Origin: Cohnella candidum
GTDB lineage: Bacteria > Bacillota > Bacilli > Paenibacillales > Paenibacillaceae
Reading direction: 5' to 3'
DNA length: 64,000 nt
Assembly: GCF_003713065.1 (NCBI RefSeq)
Contig: NZ_CP033433.1
Coordinates: 841,001-905,000 of the forward strand
Positions 35,549 through 44,623 of this stretch are shown one piece after another (the stretch's first letter is position 1; each line of letters opens with the position of its first letter). The notes beneath the pieces were generated by a model, which had not been told where the DNA came from, ran no database searches, and saw only the letters and a program-made list of their open reading frames with translations. A program made the position numbers and the translations under genes.

Positions 35549-35576
35549 ACCTTGCTTCCCGGCGCGACATAAGATA
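35549..35576 (+). promoter_or_regulatory. Candidate sigma-K promoter before murB
   Basis: AC (35549-35550), a 17-bp spacer and CATAAGATA (35568-35576) match the sigma-K pattern AC-N16/17-CATAnnnTA fully. It is 140 bp before murB in the 245-bp gap 35471-35715, which otherwise shows a GC-rich inverted stretch (near 35609-35640, ACCGGACCGCC..GGCGGCGACCGGT) and no gene. Confidence 0.35.
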
Positions 35577-35715
35577 CAGGGTGATCGTGACCGCCGCAGC
35601 CGTTTACCGGACCGCCGGCAAGGCGGCGACCGGTCCTCGGGGACGTTGATTCGCAAAGCGAGCCGCAGCCCGGAACGACAACGGCCTGTGAGTTCGCGAA
35701 AGGAGGAACATCCGA

Positions 35716-36621
35716 ATGCAGCAGTTGATCGCGGAATTACAGCAGGCTTCGGCGGGCCGCGTGCGCGTCCAAGAACCGCTGGCACCTTATACGACATGGA
35801 AAATCGGAGGTCCCGCGGACGTCCTCATCATCCCCGAGAACCGCGAAGAGCTTGCCGCCGCGCTTGCGCTGCTTCACCGTCACGGCGTTCCCTGGCAAGT
35901 GCTGGGCCGCGGATCGAATACGCTGGTATCCGACAAGGGCGTTCGCGGGGCCGTCGTCAAGCTGGGCGAAGGCTTCGACGACATCCGGTTCGAAGGGAAC
36001 ACCGTGACGGCCGGCGCCTCGTATTCCTTCATCAAGCTGTCGGTTTTGGCCGGCAAAGAGGGGCTAACCGGGCTGGAATTCGCGGGAGGGATTCCCGGCA
36101 CGGTCGGCGGAGCCGTCTATATGAACGCAGGGGCGCACGGCTCGGACGTATCACGCATATTCAAGTCGGCCGACATCGTTTGGGAAGACGGCAGCGAAGA
36201 GACGCTGGACGGAGACGGGATGAAATTCTCCTATCGGCATTCCGTGCTGCATGAGAAGCGGGGTATCGTCACAGGCGCCGCTTTCCGGCTGGAGCAGGGA
36301 GACCGCAAGGAAATCGCCGCCGCCATGGCTTCTTACAAAGACAGAAGGCGCCGTACGCAGCCTCTTCAGGAGCCTTGCGCGGGCAGCGTGTTCCGCAACC
36401 CGCCGGGCGACCATGCCGCAAGGCTGATCGAAGCCGCGGGCCTGAAGGGCTCGAGGGAAGGCGGGGCCCAAATCTCCACGATCCACGCGAACTTCATCGT
36501 CAATCTCGGCGATGCCAAGGCTGAGGACGTTCTCACCCTCATGGAGAGAGCTCAGCGCACAATCGAAGAAAAGTTCGGAATCCAGCTCGTGCCGGAGGTT
36601 CTCCTGATGGGTGAACGGTAA
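35716..36621 (+). CDS. murB: UDP-N-acetylenolpyruvoylglucosamine reductase MurB
   Basis: This 301-residue flavoprotein has the FAD-binding region with YTTWKIGGPADVLIIP and LGRGSNTLVSDKG, then GLEFAGGIPGTVGGAVYMNAG. The C-terminal domain has PCAGSVFRNPPGDHAARLIEAAGLKG, including the catalytic serine. It reduces enolpyruvyl-UDP-GlcNAc to UDP-MurNAc. A strong AAAGGAGGAA site precedes the ATG. The next gene, murA, catalyses the step before it, so the two first committed steps stand side by side. Confidence 0.95.
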   Translation: MQQLIAELQQASAGRVRVQEPLAPYTTWKIGGPADVLIIPENREELAAALALLHRHGVPWQVLGRGSNTLVSDKGVRGAVVKLGEGFDDIRFEGNTVTAGASYSFIKLSVLAGKEGLTGLEFAGGIPGTVGGAVYMNAGAHGSDVSRIFKSADIVWEDGSEETLDGDGMKFSYRHSVLHEKRGIVTGAAFRLEQGDRKEIAAAMASYKDRRRRTQPLQEPCAGSVFRNPPGDHAARLIEAAGLKGSREGGAQISTIHANFIVNLGDAKAEDVLTLMERAQRTIEEKFGIQLVPEVLLMGER

Positions 36622-36638
36622 CCCGGAGGTGAAACCCT

Positions 36639-37922
36639 TTGGACAAACTGGTGATTGAAGGCGGGAATCCGCTTTCGGGCACCATTCGTATCCACGGAGC
36701 CAAAAACGCGGCCCTGCCGATTCTGGCCGCGAGCCTGCTTGCGCAAGACACCGTCACGATACGCAACGTTCCCCATTTGCTGGACATCGACGTCATGCTC
36801 GACATTTTAAGGGATCTGGGCTGCAGCGCCCGCTACGCGGACCGCTCGGTCGTCGTCGATTCCTCTCTCGCGTCCTCTTCCCATATTCCCGAAAGCCTGA
36901 TGCGCCAAATGCGGTCGTCGGTCTTCCTGACGGGGCCGCTGCTCGCCCGATTCGGCGAAGTACAGCTGTACCAACCCGGAGGCTGCGCCATCGGGGAAAG
37001 GAAGATCGACCTCCACCTGCGGGGTTTAGCGGCGCTCGGCGCGGAAATCCAGGAGAAGGGGAGCCTTATCGTATGCCGAGCACGCGAGCTGAGGGGCACC
37101 GAGGTCATCCTCGATTTCCCCAGCGTCGGGGCGACGGAGAACATCATGATGGCGGCCGTGCTCGCGAAAGGGCGGACGACGATCGTCGGCGCCGCGAGGG
37201 AACCGGAAATCCAGGACCTGCAAGCTTTCCTGAACCACCTGGGAGCTAAGGTGCGGGGCGCCGGCACCGACACCATTACCGTCGACGGCGTCACGGAGCT
37301 CCACGGAGGCGACTTCGCGGTCATTCCCGATCGGATCGTTTCCGGCACCGTCATGGTCGCCGCGGCCGCGACGCGCGGGGACGTGACGATCGAAGGCGTC
37401 CAACCCGCCCATCTGACCTCCCTGATCCACGTGCTCCGGCGAGCCGGTGTTCAAATCGAGGTCGGCAGTGATATAATGGCCATACGCGCGGCCGCCCGCA
37501 CGAAAGCGGTGGAACGCGTCGTGACGTCTCCTTATCCGGCCTTTCCGACCGACTTGCAGGCGCAGGTGATGACCCTGCTGGCCTTGTCGGACGGAGTGAG
37601 CCTGATGAAGGAAACGGTGTTCGAGGGACGTTTCAAACACGTGGAGGAGCTGTGCCGAATGGGCGCGGACATCCGCGTGGATTTGAACAACGCCTTCATC
37701 CGGGGAGTCCCCCAGCTGTACGGGACGTCCGTGGAGGCGACCGATCTGCGCGCCGGCGCGGCTCTCGTCATTGCGGGGCTCGCGGCGCAGGGGCGGACGA
37801 CCGTCGAGCAGGTGCATCATATCGACCGGGGGTACGAACGGATTGAAGAGATGTTTCGGCAGCTCGGAGGGGACATTCGCCGGGAGTCGAATAAAACGTT
37901 GGAAGCTTATCATGCAAGGTGA
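36639..37922 (+). CDS. murA: UDP-N-acetylglucosamine 1-carboxyvinyltransferase MurA
   Basis: This 427-residue enolpyruvyl transferase carries GAKNAALPILAASLL near residues 20-34 and the fosfomycin-target cysteine C116 in PGGCAIGERKIDLH. It transfers enolpyruvate from PEP to UDP-GlcNAc. The start is TTG 36639 behind a GGAGGTGA site. In Bacillus subtilis the murAA and murAB genes lie elsewhere; here murA is within the dcw cluster between murB and divIB. Confidence 0.95.
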   Translation: MDKLVIEGGNPLSGTIRIHGAKNAALPILAASLLAQDTVTIRNVPHLLDIDVMLDILRDLGCSARYADRSVVVDSSLASSSHIPESLMRQMRSSVFLTGPLLARFGEVQLYQPGGCAIGERKIDLHLRGLAALGAEIQEKGSLIVCRARELRGTEVILDFPSVGATENIMMAAVLAKGRTTIVGAAREPEIQDLQAFLNHLGAKVRGAGTDTITVDGVTELHGGDFAVIPDRIVSGTVMVAAAATRGDVTIEGVQPAHLTSLIHVLRRAGVQIEVGSDIMAIRAAARTKAVERVVTSPYPAFPTDLQAQVMTLLALSDGVSLMKETVFEGRFKHVEELCRMGADIRVDLNNAFIRGVPQLYGTSVEATDLRAGAALVIAGLAAQGRTTVEQVHHIDRGYERIEEMFRQLGGDIRRESNKTLEAYHAR

Positions 37923-37999
37923 CAACATTCCCCGCGCGGGCGGTTTACCGGACGCGGGGACGTTTTTTGCCGCCGGATGGGACAAGGGAGGGACGGAAC

Positions 38000-38758
38000 A
38001 TGAATGAGGAGCGGATTCCCGCGTTGAAAGGGGATCCCCAAGTCCCGCGGCGGCGCGTCGGCAAACTGCTGGCCATCCTGATCGCGCTTTTTGCCGTATT
38101 GCTCGTCATTTTGTTTTTCCGGTCTTCCCTCTCTAAGGTGGCGGACATTGAGGTGACGGGTACGAACCATTTGTCGGAAGCCGACGTGAAGAAAGCGCTC
38201 GGGATCGCTCCGGGAGACTCTTTCTTTTCGCCGGGTGCCGGCAAGCTGGAGAGCAACGTCAAAACGCTGCCTCCGGTCAAGAACGTCCGGGTCGTGAAAA
38301 AATTTCCCGGAACCGTGGAAGTTCATGTCGAAGAATATGGGGACGTGGCCACCGAGATCGGCCCGGACGGTACCGTCCGGGTCGTGCTGGAGAACGGCCT
38401 GGCCTTGCCGGCGAAAGCCGGCGCGCTGCCGGACAAGCCCATCCTGACGGGGTGGAAGCCGGATTCGGAGGTGCGCAAGGAGCTGTGCCGCGTGCTTGCG
38501 GCCATGCCGGCCGCTTTGCTGACGGATTTGTCGGAGATCAAACCGGACCCGTCGGCATCGTATCCCGACAGAATCAAACTTTTTACGCGGTCGCGGTTCG
38601 AAGTGCAGACGACCGTCTCCAAGCTGCCGGAGAAAATACCCTATTTAAGCGAAATCGTGGAAAACAGGGAACCCGGACGCATCCTCATGCTGGAAGCGGA
38701 CACTTATTTGCCCTTTTCGGCACAAAACGTCCCTCCCGAATCCGGAGAAAGCCGATAA
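38000..38758 (+). CDS. divIB: Cell division protein DivIB/FtsQ
   Basis: This 252-residue bitopic protein has a basic cytoplasmic head, one membrane helix (about residues 22-40) and an extracellular POTRA domain (about 45-115, VADIEVTGTNHLSEADVKKALGI), followed by the FtsQ/DivIB beta domain. It forms the FtsL-DivIC-DivIB complex at the septum. ATG 38000 has an AAGGGAGGGA site. The ylxW, ylxX and sbp genes found between divIB and ftsA in Bacillus subtilis are not present. Confidence 0.9.
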   Translation: MNEERIPALKGDPQVPRRRVGKLLAILIALFAVLLVILFFRSSLSKVADIEVTGTNHLSEADVKKALGIAPGDSFFSPGAGKLESNVKTLPPVKNVRVVKKFPGTVEVHVEEYGDVATEIGPDGTVRVVLENGLALPAKAGALPDKPILTGWKPDSEVRKELCRVLAAMPAALLTDLSEIKPDPSASYPDRIKLFTRSRFEVQTTVSKLPEKIPYLSEIVENREPGRILMLEADTYLPFSAQNVPPESGESR

Positions 38759-38982
38759 ACATAAGGAAAACGGCACTACTCAATCCTCGAAAAGAATGCT
38801 AGAATTTCATTTATGGGTCGCGGGGGAATGAGGACAAGCCCCTTGCCGCCCGATCGACACAAGAGATAAAAAAGATAAAAAAATTGTAGAAAAAAGAGGG
38901 AAAACCTCGCGGATGTGGAATTACATATGGATGCATCCTTTCATCTCTCTCATTTTCATCGATCCACGGGAGGTGCCACCGT

Positions 38983-40236
38983 TTGAGCAGCAATGACCTC
39001 ATCGTCAGCCTGGATATCGGGACTTCCAAGGTCCGGGTGATTATCGGGGAAATCAGCAACGGGGCCATTAACATCATTGGCGTCGGTTCCGCGGATTCCG
39101 AAGGGATCCGTAAAGGCGCCATTGTCGATATTGACCAAACCGTTCAATCCATCCGCAGCGCGGTCGACCACGCGGAACGCATGGTTGGCATCACCATCGA
39201 CGAAGTTTACGTCGGCATCGCCGGCAACCACATCGCCTTGCAGACGAATCACGGCGTCGTCGCCGTGTCCAACGAAGATCGGGAAATCGGCCAAGAGGAC
39301 ATCGAGCGCGTCATGCAAGCCGCCCGGGTCGTGGCGCTTCCGCCCGAACGCGAAATCATCAATCTCGTCCCTAAGCAGTTTCTGGTTGACGGGCTTGGAG
39401 ACATCCAGGACCCGCGCGGCATGATCGGCGTCCGCCTCGAGGTGGAATGCACGATCATCACCGGCACGAAAGCAGCCGTACATAACCTGATGCGCTGCGT
39501 GGAGAAAGCCGGCCTCCGGATTTCCGGCATCATCCTGATGTCGCTCGCTTCCGGCATGATGGCTTTGTCCAAAGACGAAAAGCAAATGGGTACCGTGCTG
39601 GTCGACATCGGCGCGGGCTCCACGACGCTGGCGGTATTCGAGGGCGGAAGCCTGGCTGCCGTCTCCACGCTGCCCATCGGCGGGGATTACGTCACGAGCG
39701 ACATCTGCTACGGCTTGAAAACCCAGACGGAACACGCGGAGAAAATCAAGCTGAAGTACGGCTGCGCCCGCATCGAAGACGCCGCGGAGGACCAGAAATT
39801 CAAGGTGCTGCGCGTCGGCACGAACGTCGAGAAGGATTTTTCGCAGGTCGATCTGGCCAACATCATCGAGCCCCGCATGCAGGAAATTTTCCACATGGTG
39901 CGGCAAGAGGTCAAACGTCTCGGTTACCTGGAGAAAATCAACGGCTACGTGCTGACCGGCGGTTCGGTGTCGATGCCGAGCGTGCTTCCTCTCGCCCAGA
40001 GCGAATTGGAAGCCAGCGTGCGGATCGCGGTGCCGGACTACATCGGCGTGAGGGACCCGTCTTTCAGCAGTGGTGTCGGCATGATCCAGTACGTCACGAA
40101 GTATTTCCGGAGCCGCGGCGCGGCTGCCGCCAAACGTCCGGCCAAAGCGAAAGCGGCCGCGGGAGTTTCGACTTCCTCGGCGCCGAAACCCGGCGTCAAG
40201 GAATGGTTCAAAAACCTGTTCAAAGAATTCATATAA
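38983..40236 (+). CDS. ftsA: Cell division protein FtsA
   Basis: This 417-residue actin-like ATPase begins with LIVSLDIGTSKVRVIIGE, the phosphate 1 motif, followed by the SHS2 insertion and VLVDIGAGSTTLAVFEGGSL. The C-terminal end (PGVKEWFKNLFKEFI) is the amphipathic membrane-targeting helix. It tethers FtsZ to the membrane. Start TTG 38983 has a GGGAGGTG site. The 224-bp gap before it is A-rich at its end (38869-38904) and contains a possible weak promoter (TTGCCG 38843, GATAAA 38865, 16-bp spacer) and a 6-of-7 0A-box-like TGTAGAA at 38885. Confidence 0.95.
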   Translation: MSSNDLIVSLDIGTSKVRVIIGEISNGAINIIGVGSADSEGIRKGAIVDIDQTVQSIRSAVDHAERMVGITIDEVYVGIAGNHIALQTNHGVVAVSNEDREIGQEDIERVMQAARVVALPPEREIINLVPKQFLVDGLGDIQDPRGMIGVRLEVECTIITGTKAAVHNLMRCVEKAGLRISGIILMSLASGMMALSKDEKQMGTVLVDIGAGSTTLAVFEGGSLAAVSTLPIGGDYVTSDICYGLKTQTEHAEKIKLKYGCARIEDAAEDQKFKVLRVGTNVEKDFSQVDLANIIEPRMQEIFHMVRQEVKRLGYLEKINGYVLTGGSVSMPSVLPLAQSELEASVRIAVPDYIGVRDPSFSSGVGMIQYVTKYFRSRGAAAAKRPAKAKAAAGVSTSSAPKPGVKEWFKNLFKEFI

Positions 40237-40284
40237 GCCGCCGCTTACGATAGGTTCAAGCGAAGCGAGGAGGAGTTAGGGTAC

Positions 40285-41412
40285 ATGTTGGAGTTCGATT
40301 TTGAAATGGAACCGCTCGCGAAGATCAAGGTTATCGGTGTCGGAGGCGGCGGCAGCAACGCAGTGAACCGAATGATCGAGGGCGGCGTCAAGAATGTCGA
40401 TTTCATCACCGTGAATACGGATGCGCAAGCGCTGCAGCTGACGAAATCCGAACAGAAGCTGCAAATCGGGGACAAGCTGACCCGGGGTCTCGGTGCGGGC
40501 GCCAACCCGGAAGTCGGCAAGAAAGCGGCCGAAGAATCCCGTGAATTCATTCTGAATACGCTGCGCGGATCCGACATGGTGTTCGTTACCGCCGGCATGG
40601 GCGGAGGCACCGGCACCGGCGCCGCGCCGGTGATCGCCGAATTGGCCAAAGAAAGCGGAGCCCTGACGGTCGGCGTCGTGACCCGCCCGTTCACGTTCGA
40701 AGGCCGGAGACGCTCGCAGCATGCCGAGCTCGGCATTGAAGCGCTGAAAGAAAAGGTCGACACGCTGATCGTGATCCCGAACGACCGTCTGCTCGAAATC
40801 GTCGACAAGAAGACGCCGATGACCGAAGCGTTCCGCATTGCCGACAACGTACTGATGCAGGCCGTTCAAGGCATTTCCGATTTGATCGCCGTGCCGGGAT
40901 TGATCAACTTGGACTTCGCCGACGTGAAGACGATCATGACCGAACGCGGCTCCGCCCTGATGGGCATCGGAACCGCGAACGGAGAGAACCGCGCGACGGA
41001 GGCGGCACGCAAGGCGATCATGAGCCCGCTGCTGGAGACGTCGATCGACGGAGCGCGCGGCGTCATCATGAACATCACGGGCGGCTCCAACCTTTCGTTG
41101 TACGAAGTCAACGAAGCGGCCGAAATCGTGATCGCGGCATGCGATCCGGAAGTCAACATGATCTTCGGCGCCAGCATCGACGACTCGATGCGCGAGGATA
41201 TCAAGGTGACGGTTATCGCCACGGGTTTCGAGCAAAAGGCGCCAAACCGCCGTCCGTCCTCGCCGATGCCGACGGAAGCGACTCAGCAGTCTTCCTCGTC
41301 TTCGGAAGTACGCCAAGCCGGCAACCTCCGTCCGTTCGGCAGCCAGAACCTCTCGAGCGACCAGCTCGACATTCCCGCTTTCCTCCGGAACCGTCCGCGC
41401 GACGGCCGGTAA
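40285..41412 (+). CDS. ftsZ: Cell division protein FtsZ
   Basis: This 375-residue tubulin-like GTPase has [17 protein letters not shown] near residues 15-31, the GTP-binding tubulin signature [11 protein letters not shown] near 108-118 and the [11 protein letters not shown] synergy loop near 208-218. A flexible linker (about 318-360) and the C-terminal peptide DIPAFLRNR, which binds FtsA and SepF, end the protein. It forms the division ring. The ATG 40285 has a GAGGAGG-type site. The terminator at 41427 follows. Confidence 0.98.
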   Translation: MLEFDFEMEPLAKIKVIGVGGGGSNAVNRMIEGGVKNVDFITVNTDAQALQLTKSEQKLQIGDKLTRGLGAGANPEVGKKAAEESREFILNTLRGSDMVFVTAGMGGGTGTGAAPVIAELAKESGALTVGVVTRPFTFEGRRRSQHAELGIEALKEKVDTLIVIPNDRLLEIVDKKTPMTEAFRIADNVLMQAVQGISDLIAVPGLINLDFADVKTIMTERGSALMGIGTANGENRATEAARKAIMSPLLETSIDGARGVIMNITGGSNLSLYEVNEAAEIVIAACDPEVNMIFGASIDDSMREDIKVTVIATGFEQKAPNRRPSSPMPTEATQQSSSSSEVRQAGNLRPFGSQNLSSDQLDIPAFLRNRPRDGR

Positions 41413-41426
41413 TCATCGGCACGACC

Positions 41427-41456
41427 AAGGGATGGCCTTCAGGCCATCCCTTTTTT
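41427..41456 (+). terminator. Rho-independent terminator of ftsA-ftsZ
   Basis: A 9-bp GGGATGGCC stem flanked by AA and TT, with a TTCA loop and six T, closes the division cluster and separates it from spoIIGA. Confidence 0.92.
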
Positions 41457-41487
41457 GCGTTCCCGTCCCCCGCAAACTGCCGTTTTT

Positions 41488-41555
41488 TTCGCCAAAATAA
41501 GCCCCGGAACGGGCGGCAGGATTAGACAGACATCGGCCGGGAAAGCGATTATACT
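41488..41555 (+). promoter_or_regulatory. spoIIGA: Candidate Spo0A-activated spoIIG promoter
   Basis: The -10 TATACT (41550-41555) is preceded by a -35-like TTAGACA (41522-41528) at an unusually long spacing of 21-22 bp. Bacillus subtilis spoIIG is known for a sigma-A promoter with the same TATACT -10 and a 22-bp spacing, activated by Spo0A. TTAGACA is 6 of 7 to an inverted 0A box, and TTCGCCA (41488-41494) fits the degenerate 0A box TTCGNCA at about -70. Confidence 0.5.
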
Positions 41556-41612
41556 GGGTTCATTCCATCCCGGCCCTTATCGGTCGAGCGAGGGACATAG
41601 GGTGGGTTTTCG

Positions 41613-42578
41613 ATGATCGTCTACGTGGACCTTGTTTTTCTCACGAACTTGGCCGTCGACGGCACCGTCCTCCTGGCAACCGCCAAAGCGAGGCGCCTTC
41701 GTCCGGCCAGGCTGCGTGTCGCGGGAGCCGCCGTACTGGGAGCGGCCTACGCGGCCGCCCTATTCTGGGCGGACGTGCCCTATCTGTATTCGCTGGGCGC
41801 GAAGCTGTTCGTGTCGGTTCTCATGCTGCTGTTGGCGTACGGGTACGGAAGTCCCTTGATTTTCGTTCGGAATTTCGGCGTCTTCTACGCGGTCAATTTC
41901 GCCACGCTCGGAGGCGTGATCGGGCTGAGCACGCTGCTGCGGTCCGCGGGATCCCCTTGGAGCGGCATGACCTTTACGCCGCAAGGCGGCGTGGTGCTGG
42001 ATTGGCGGATGCAGCTGGGTTTGTTCGCCGTGACGTTCGCCTTGTCGCTTTGGCTGTTCATCGGAGCATCCGAAGGGAGAAAAAAACAAGCCGATACGGA
42101 CGCCCTGCTGTGGACCGCCGAAATCCGGATCGACGGCGAATCGTGGGAGGTTCCCGCTTTGCTCGATACGGGAAACCGGCTCTATGATCCGATTTCCCGC
42201 ATTCCGGTCATGATCCTGGAAGCCTCCGTGTGGCGGGATAAGCTTCCGGACGGCTGGTGCGAAAGGCTGCAGGGCGAATCCGCGGACAGGCTCGTCACCG
42301 AACTCGGAGACTCCGAGGGGGACGGCGGCTTTCCCTGGCTGGGTCGCCTGCGCTTCGTCCCCTACCGGGGAGTCAACGGCGGAACCCGCATGATGCTGGC
42401 GCTGAAACCCGACTCGGTATCGCTGTCCAGAGAAGGACATTCCCCGCTGCTGATCCAAAGGCTGCTGATCGGTCTTGACGGCGGCACCTTGTCGCCCGAC
42501 GGCGCGTATCGGGCCATTCTCCACCCCGACATGATCGCGTCCGGGGCCGCAAGGCCCGCCCCATCCCAACCTGCCTGA
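41613..42578 (+). CDS. spoIIGA: Sigma-E processing aspartic peptidase SpoIIGA
   Basis: This 321-residue protein has an N-terminal five-helix membrane domain (about residues 1-150) and a C-terminal aspartic protease domain with the catalytic motif ALLDTGNRLYDP near 182-193. It is activated by forespore SpoIIR across the septum and removes the pro-sequence of sigma-E in the mother cell. It is immediately upstream of sigE (18 bp), as in other endospore formers. Confidence 0.93.
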   Translation: MIVYVDLVFLTNLAVDGTVLLATAKARRLRPARLRVAGAAVLGAAYAAALFWADVPYLYSLGAKLFVSVLMLLLAYGYGSPLIFVRNFGVFYAVNFATLGGVIGLSTLLRSAGSPWSGMTFTPQGGVVLDWRMQLGLFAVTFALSLWLFIGASEGRKKQADTDALLWTAEIRIDGESWEVPALLDTGNRLYDPISRIPVMILEASVWRDKLPDGWCERLQGESADRLVTELGDSEGDGGFPWLGRLRFVPYRGVNGGTRMMLALKPDSVSLSREGHSPLLIQRLLIGLDGGTLSPDGAYRAILHPDMIASGAARPAPSQPA

Positions 42579-42596
42579 CAGGAGGTAATGCCGCCC

Positions 42597-43319
42597 ATGC
42601 TCGTCAAATGGAAGCTGATGTCCCAATTGTCGCTCTACCGCCTGCTGTTTTGGCTCGGTTGGAAGAGCGAGGAAGTGTATTACATCGGCGGAAGCGAAGC
42701 GCTCCCCCCGCCGCTCAGCCGGGAGGAAGAGGAGTACTTGCTCGAACGGCTGTCGACGGGTGACGCCGCGATCCGCGCGATGCTGATCGAGCGCAACCTG
42801 CGCCTCGTCGTGTACATCGCCCGCAAATTCGAAAATACCGGCATCCATATCGAGGACTTGGTTTCGATCGGCGCGATCGGGCTGATCAAGGCGGTCAACA
42901 CGTTCGATCCCGAGAAGAAGATCAAGCTGGCGACGTATGCCTCCAGGTGCATCGAGAACGAAATCCTCATGTATTTGCGCCGCAACAGCAAGACGAGAAC
43001 GGAAGTGTCTTTCGACGAACCGCTGAACATCGATTGGGACGGCAACGAGCTGCTTCTGTCGGATGTGCTGGGGACCGAAAACGATACGATTTACCGGAAC
43101 ATCGAGGAGCAAGTGGACCGCAAGCTGCTGCACAAGGCCCTCGACAAGCTGAGCGAGCGGGAGCGGACGATCATGGAGCTTCGCTTCGGCCTCGCCGACG
43201 GGGAAGAGAAAACGCAGAAGGACGTCGCGGACCTGCTCGGGATCTCGCAATCCTACATTTCCAGGCTCGAGAAACGCATCATCAAGCGGCTCCGCAAAGA
43301 GTTCAATAAAATGGTGTAA
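42597..43319 (+). CDS. sigE: RNA polymerase sporulation sigma factor sigma-E (precursor)
   Basis: This 240-residue sigma-70 family protein has a short N-terminal pro-sequence with an amphipathic helix (about 1-28) before the cleavage region [17 protein letters not shown]. Region 2 ([17 protein letters not shown]..., about 60-125) and region 4 ([20 protein letters not shown], about 200-225) follow. It directs early mother-cell transcription after cleavage by SpoIIGA. ATG 42597 is chosen; ATG 42588 is in frame but only 2 nt from the AGGAGG site. Confidence 0.96.
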   Translation: MLVKWKLMSQLSLYRLLFWLGWKSEEVYYIGGSEALPPPLSREEEEYLLERLSTGDAAIRAMLIERNLRLVVYIARKFENTGIHIEDLVSIGAIGLIKAVNTFDPEKKIKLATYASRCIENEILMYLRRNSKTRTEVSFDEPLNIDWDGNELLLSDVLGTENDTIYRNIEEQVDRKLLHKALDKLSERERTIMELRFGLADGEEKTQKDVADLLGISQSYISRLEKRIIKRLRKEFNKMV

Positions 43320-43321
43320 AA

Positions 43322-43350
43322 GAATAAAATGCCCCGCCCCGGAGATACTT
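43322..43350 (+). promoter_or_regulatory. sigG: Candidate sigma-F/sigma-G promoter of sigG
   Basis: GAATA (43322-43326), a 14-bp spacer and GGAGATACTT (43341-43350) fit the forespore sigma-F pattern, whose -10 is GGnnAnnnT. In Bacillus subtilis sigG has a sigma-F promoter in this same sigE-sigG gap. Confidence 0.45.
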
Positions 43351-43383
43351 TACAGTAACGTTTGCTCCCGGGAGGAATGGCCA

Positions 43384-44166
43384 TTGACCCGCAACAAAGT
43401 GGAGATTTGTGGAGTAGACACCTCAAAGCTGCCTGTGCTGACCAACGCCGAAATGAGGGAACTGTTCCTCGCTCTGCAAACCCGCGGTGAGTGGGAAGCC
43501 CGGGAAAAGCTGGTCAACGGCAACCTGCGCCTGGTGCTCAGCGTGATCCAGCGGTTCAACAACCGCGGGGAGTACGTGGACGACTTGTTCCAGGTCGGCT
43601 GCATCGGGCTCATGAAGGCCATCGACAATTTCGATTTAAGCCAAAACGTCCGTTTTTCCACCTATGCCGTTCCGATGATCATCGGGGAAATACGCCGCTA
43701 TTTGCGGGACAACAACCCGATTCGGGTGTCGCGGAGCCTGCGCGATATCGCCTATAAGGCGTTGCAGATCAGGGACCAACTGACGAACCAGCACGCGAGG
43801 GAACCCACGATTTCGGAAATCTCGGAGGTGCTGGGCGTCCCCAAGGAAGACATCGTGTTCGCGCTCGACGCCATCCAGGATCCCGTATCGCTGTTCGAAC
43901 CGATCTATCACGACGGCGGGGATCCGATTTACGTCATGGACCAGATCAGCGACGAACGCAACAAGGACATTCAATGGATCGAGGAAATCGCCCTTCGGGA
44001 AGCGATGCGCAAGCTGAACGACCGGGAGAAAATGATACTCTCGATGCGGTTTTTCGAAGGGAAGACGCAGATGGAAGTCGCCGACGAAATCGGGATTTCC
44101 CAGGCGCAGGTGTCGCGGCTCGAGAAATCGGCCATCCAGCAAATGCAGAAACACGTGAAATCGTAG
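43384..44166 (+). CDS. sigG: RNA polymerase sporulation sigma factor sigma-G
   Basis: This 260-residue sigma factor begins MTRNKVEICGVDTSKLPVL, the typical SigG N terminus that includes the CsfB-sensitive region. Region 2 (EKLVNGNLRLVLSVIQRF..., about 38-105), region 3 and region 4 (MEVADEIGISQAQVSRLEKSA, about 228-248) follow. It drives late forespore gene expression. The start is TTG 43384 behind GGGAGGAAT. Unlike sigE there is no pro-sequence. Confidence 0.97.
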   Translation: MTRNKVEICGVDTSKLPVLTNAEMRELFLALQTRGEWEAREKLVNGNLRLVLSVIQRFNNRGEYVDDLFQVGCIGLMKAIDNFDLSQNVRFSTYAVPMIIGEIRRYLRDNNPIRVSRSLRDIAYKALQIRDQLTNQHAREPTISEISEVLGVPKEDIVFALDAIQDPVSLFEPIYHDGGDPIYVMDQISDERNKDIQWIEEIALREAMRKLNDREKMILSMRFFEGKTQMEVADEIGISQAQVSRLEKSAIQQMQKHVKS

Positions 44167-44169
44167 GGA

Positions 44170-44194
44170 GCGGGCCTTCAGGGCCCGCTTTTTT
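44170..44194 (+). terminator. Rho-independent terminator of sigG
   Basis: A 7-bp GC-rich stem (GCGGGCC with GGCCCGC, loop TTCAG) is followed by six T, ending the sporulation sigma cassette. Confidence 0.9.
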
Positions 44195-44271
44195 ATGTCC
44201 GCCGCGGACACTTTTTGCCTGGCCGTCTCATATAAGTAAGGATAGGCAGTCGCGGAAGGGGGTATCGGAAC

Positions 44272-44550
44272 GTGAAAATTTCCGATTTCCAGACGAAGGA
44301 CGTCATCAATATCGTGGACGGCAAAAAGCTCGGGCAAATCAGCGATCTGGAACTGGATTTGCGGCAAGGGAAAATCGATTCCATCGTCGTGCCGGCCGCG
44401 ACCCGGTTTTTCGGCATGTTCGGAGGCGGCAACGAGGTCGTCATTCCTTGGCGCAACATCGTGAAGATCGGAGCGGACGTCGTGCTGGTCCGCCTGGACG
44501 ACGCGAAAGCGTACCGTGCGGAGGAGCACGAGACTACCGTCGGCCGATAA
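44272..44550 (+). CDS. ylmC: YlmC/YmxH family PRC-barrel sporulation protein
   Basis: This 92-residue protein is a single PRC-barrel-like domain beginning MKISDFQTKDVINIVDGKKLGQISDLELD, the YlmC/YmxH signature. The start is GTG 44272 behind a GGAAGGGGGTA site. It opens the ylmC-pgeF-ylmE-sepF-ylmG-ylmH-divIVA row, as in Bacillus subtilis. Its molecular function is unknown. Confidence 0.85.
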   Translation: MKISDFQTKDVINIVDGKKLGQISDLELDLRQGKIDSIVVPAATRFFGMFGGGNEVVIPWRNIVKIGADVVLVRLDDAKAYRAEEHETTVGR

Positions 44551-44623
44551 GGCGTGAGCGGGACCTGCGAAGGATGGCTTTCGGACGCCGGTATGGTACA
44601 CTGATGGCGGAGGTGAAGCGCGG

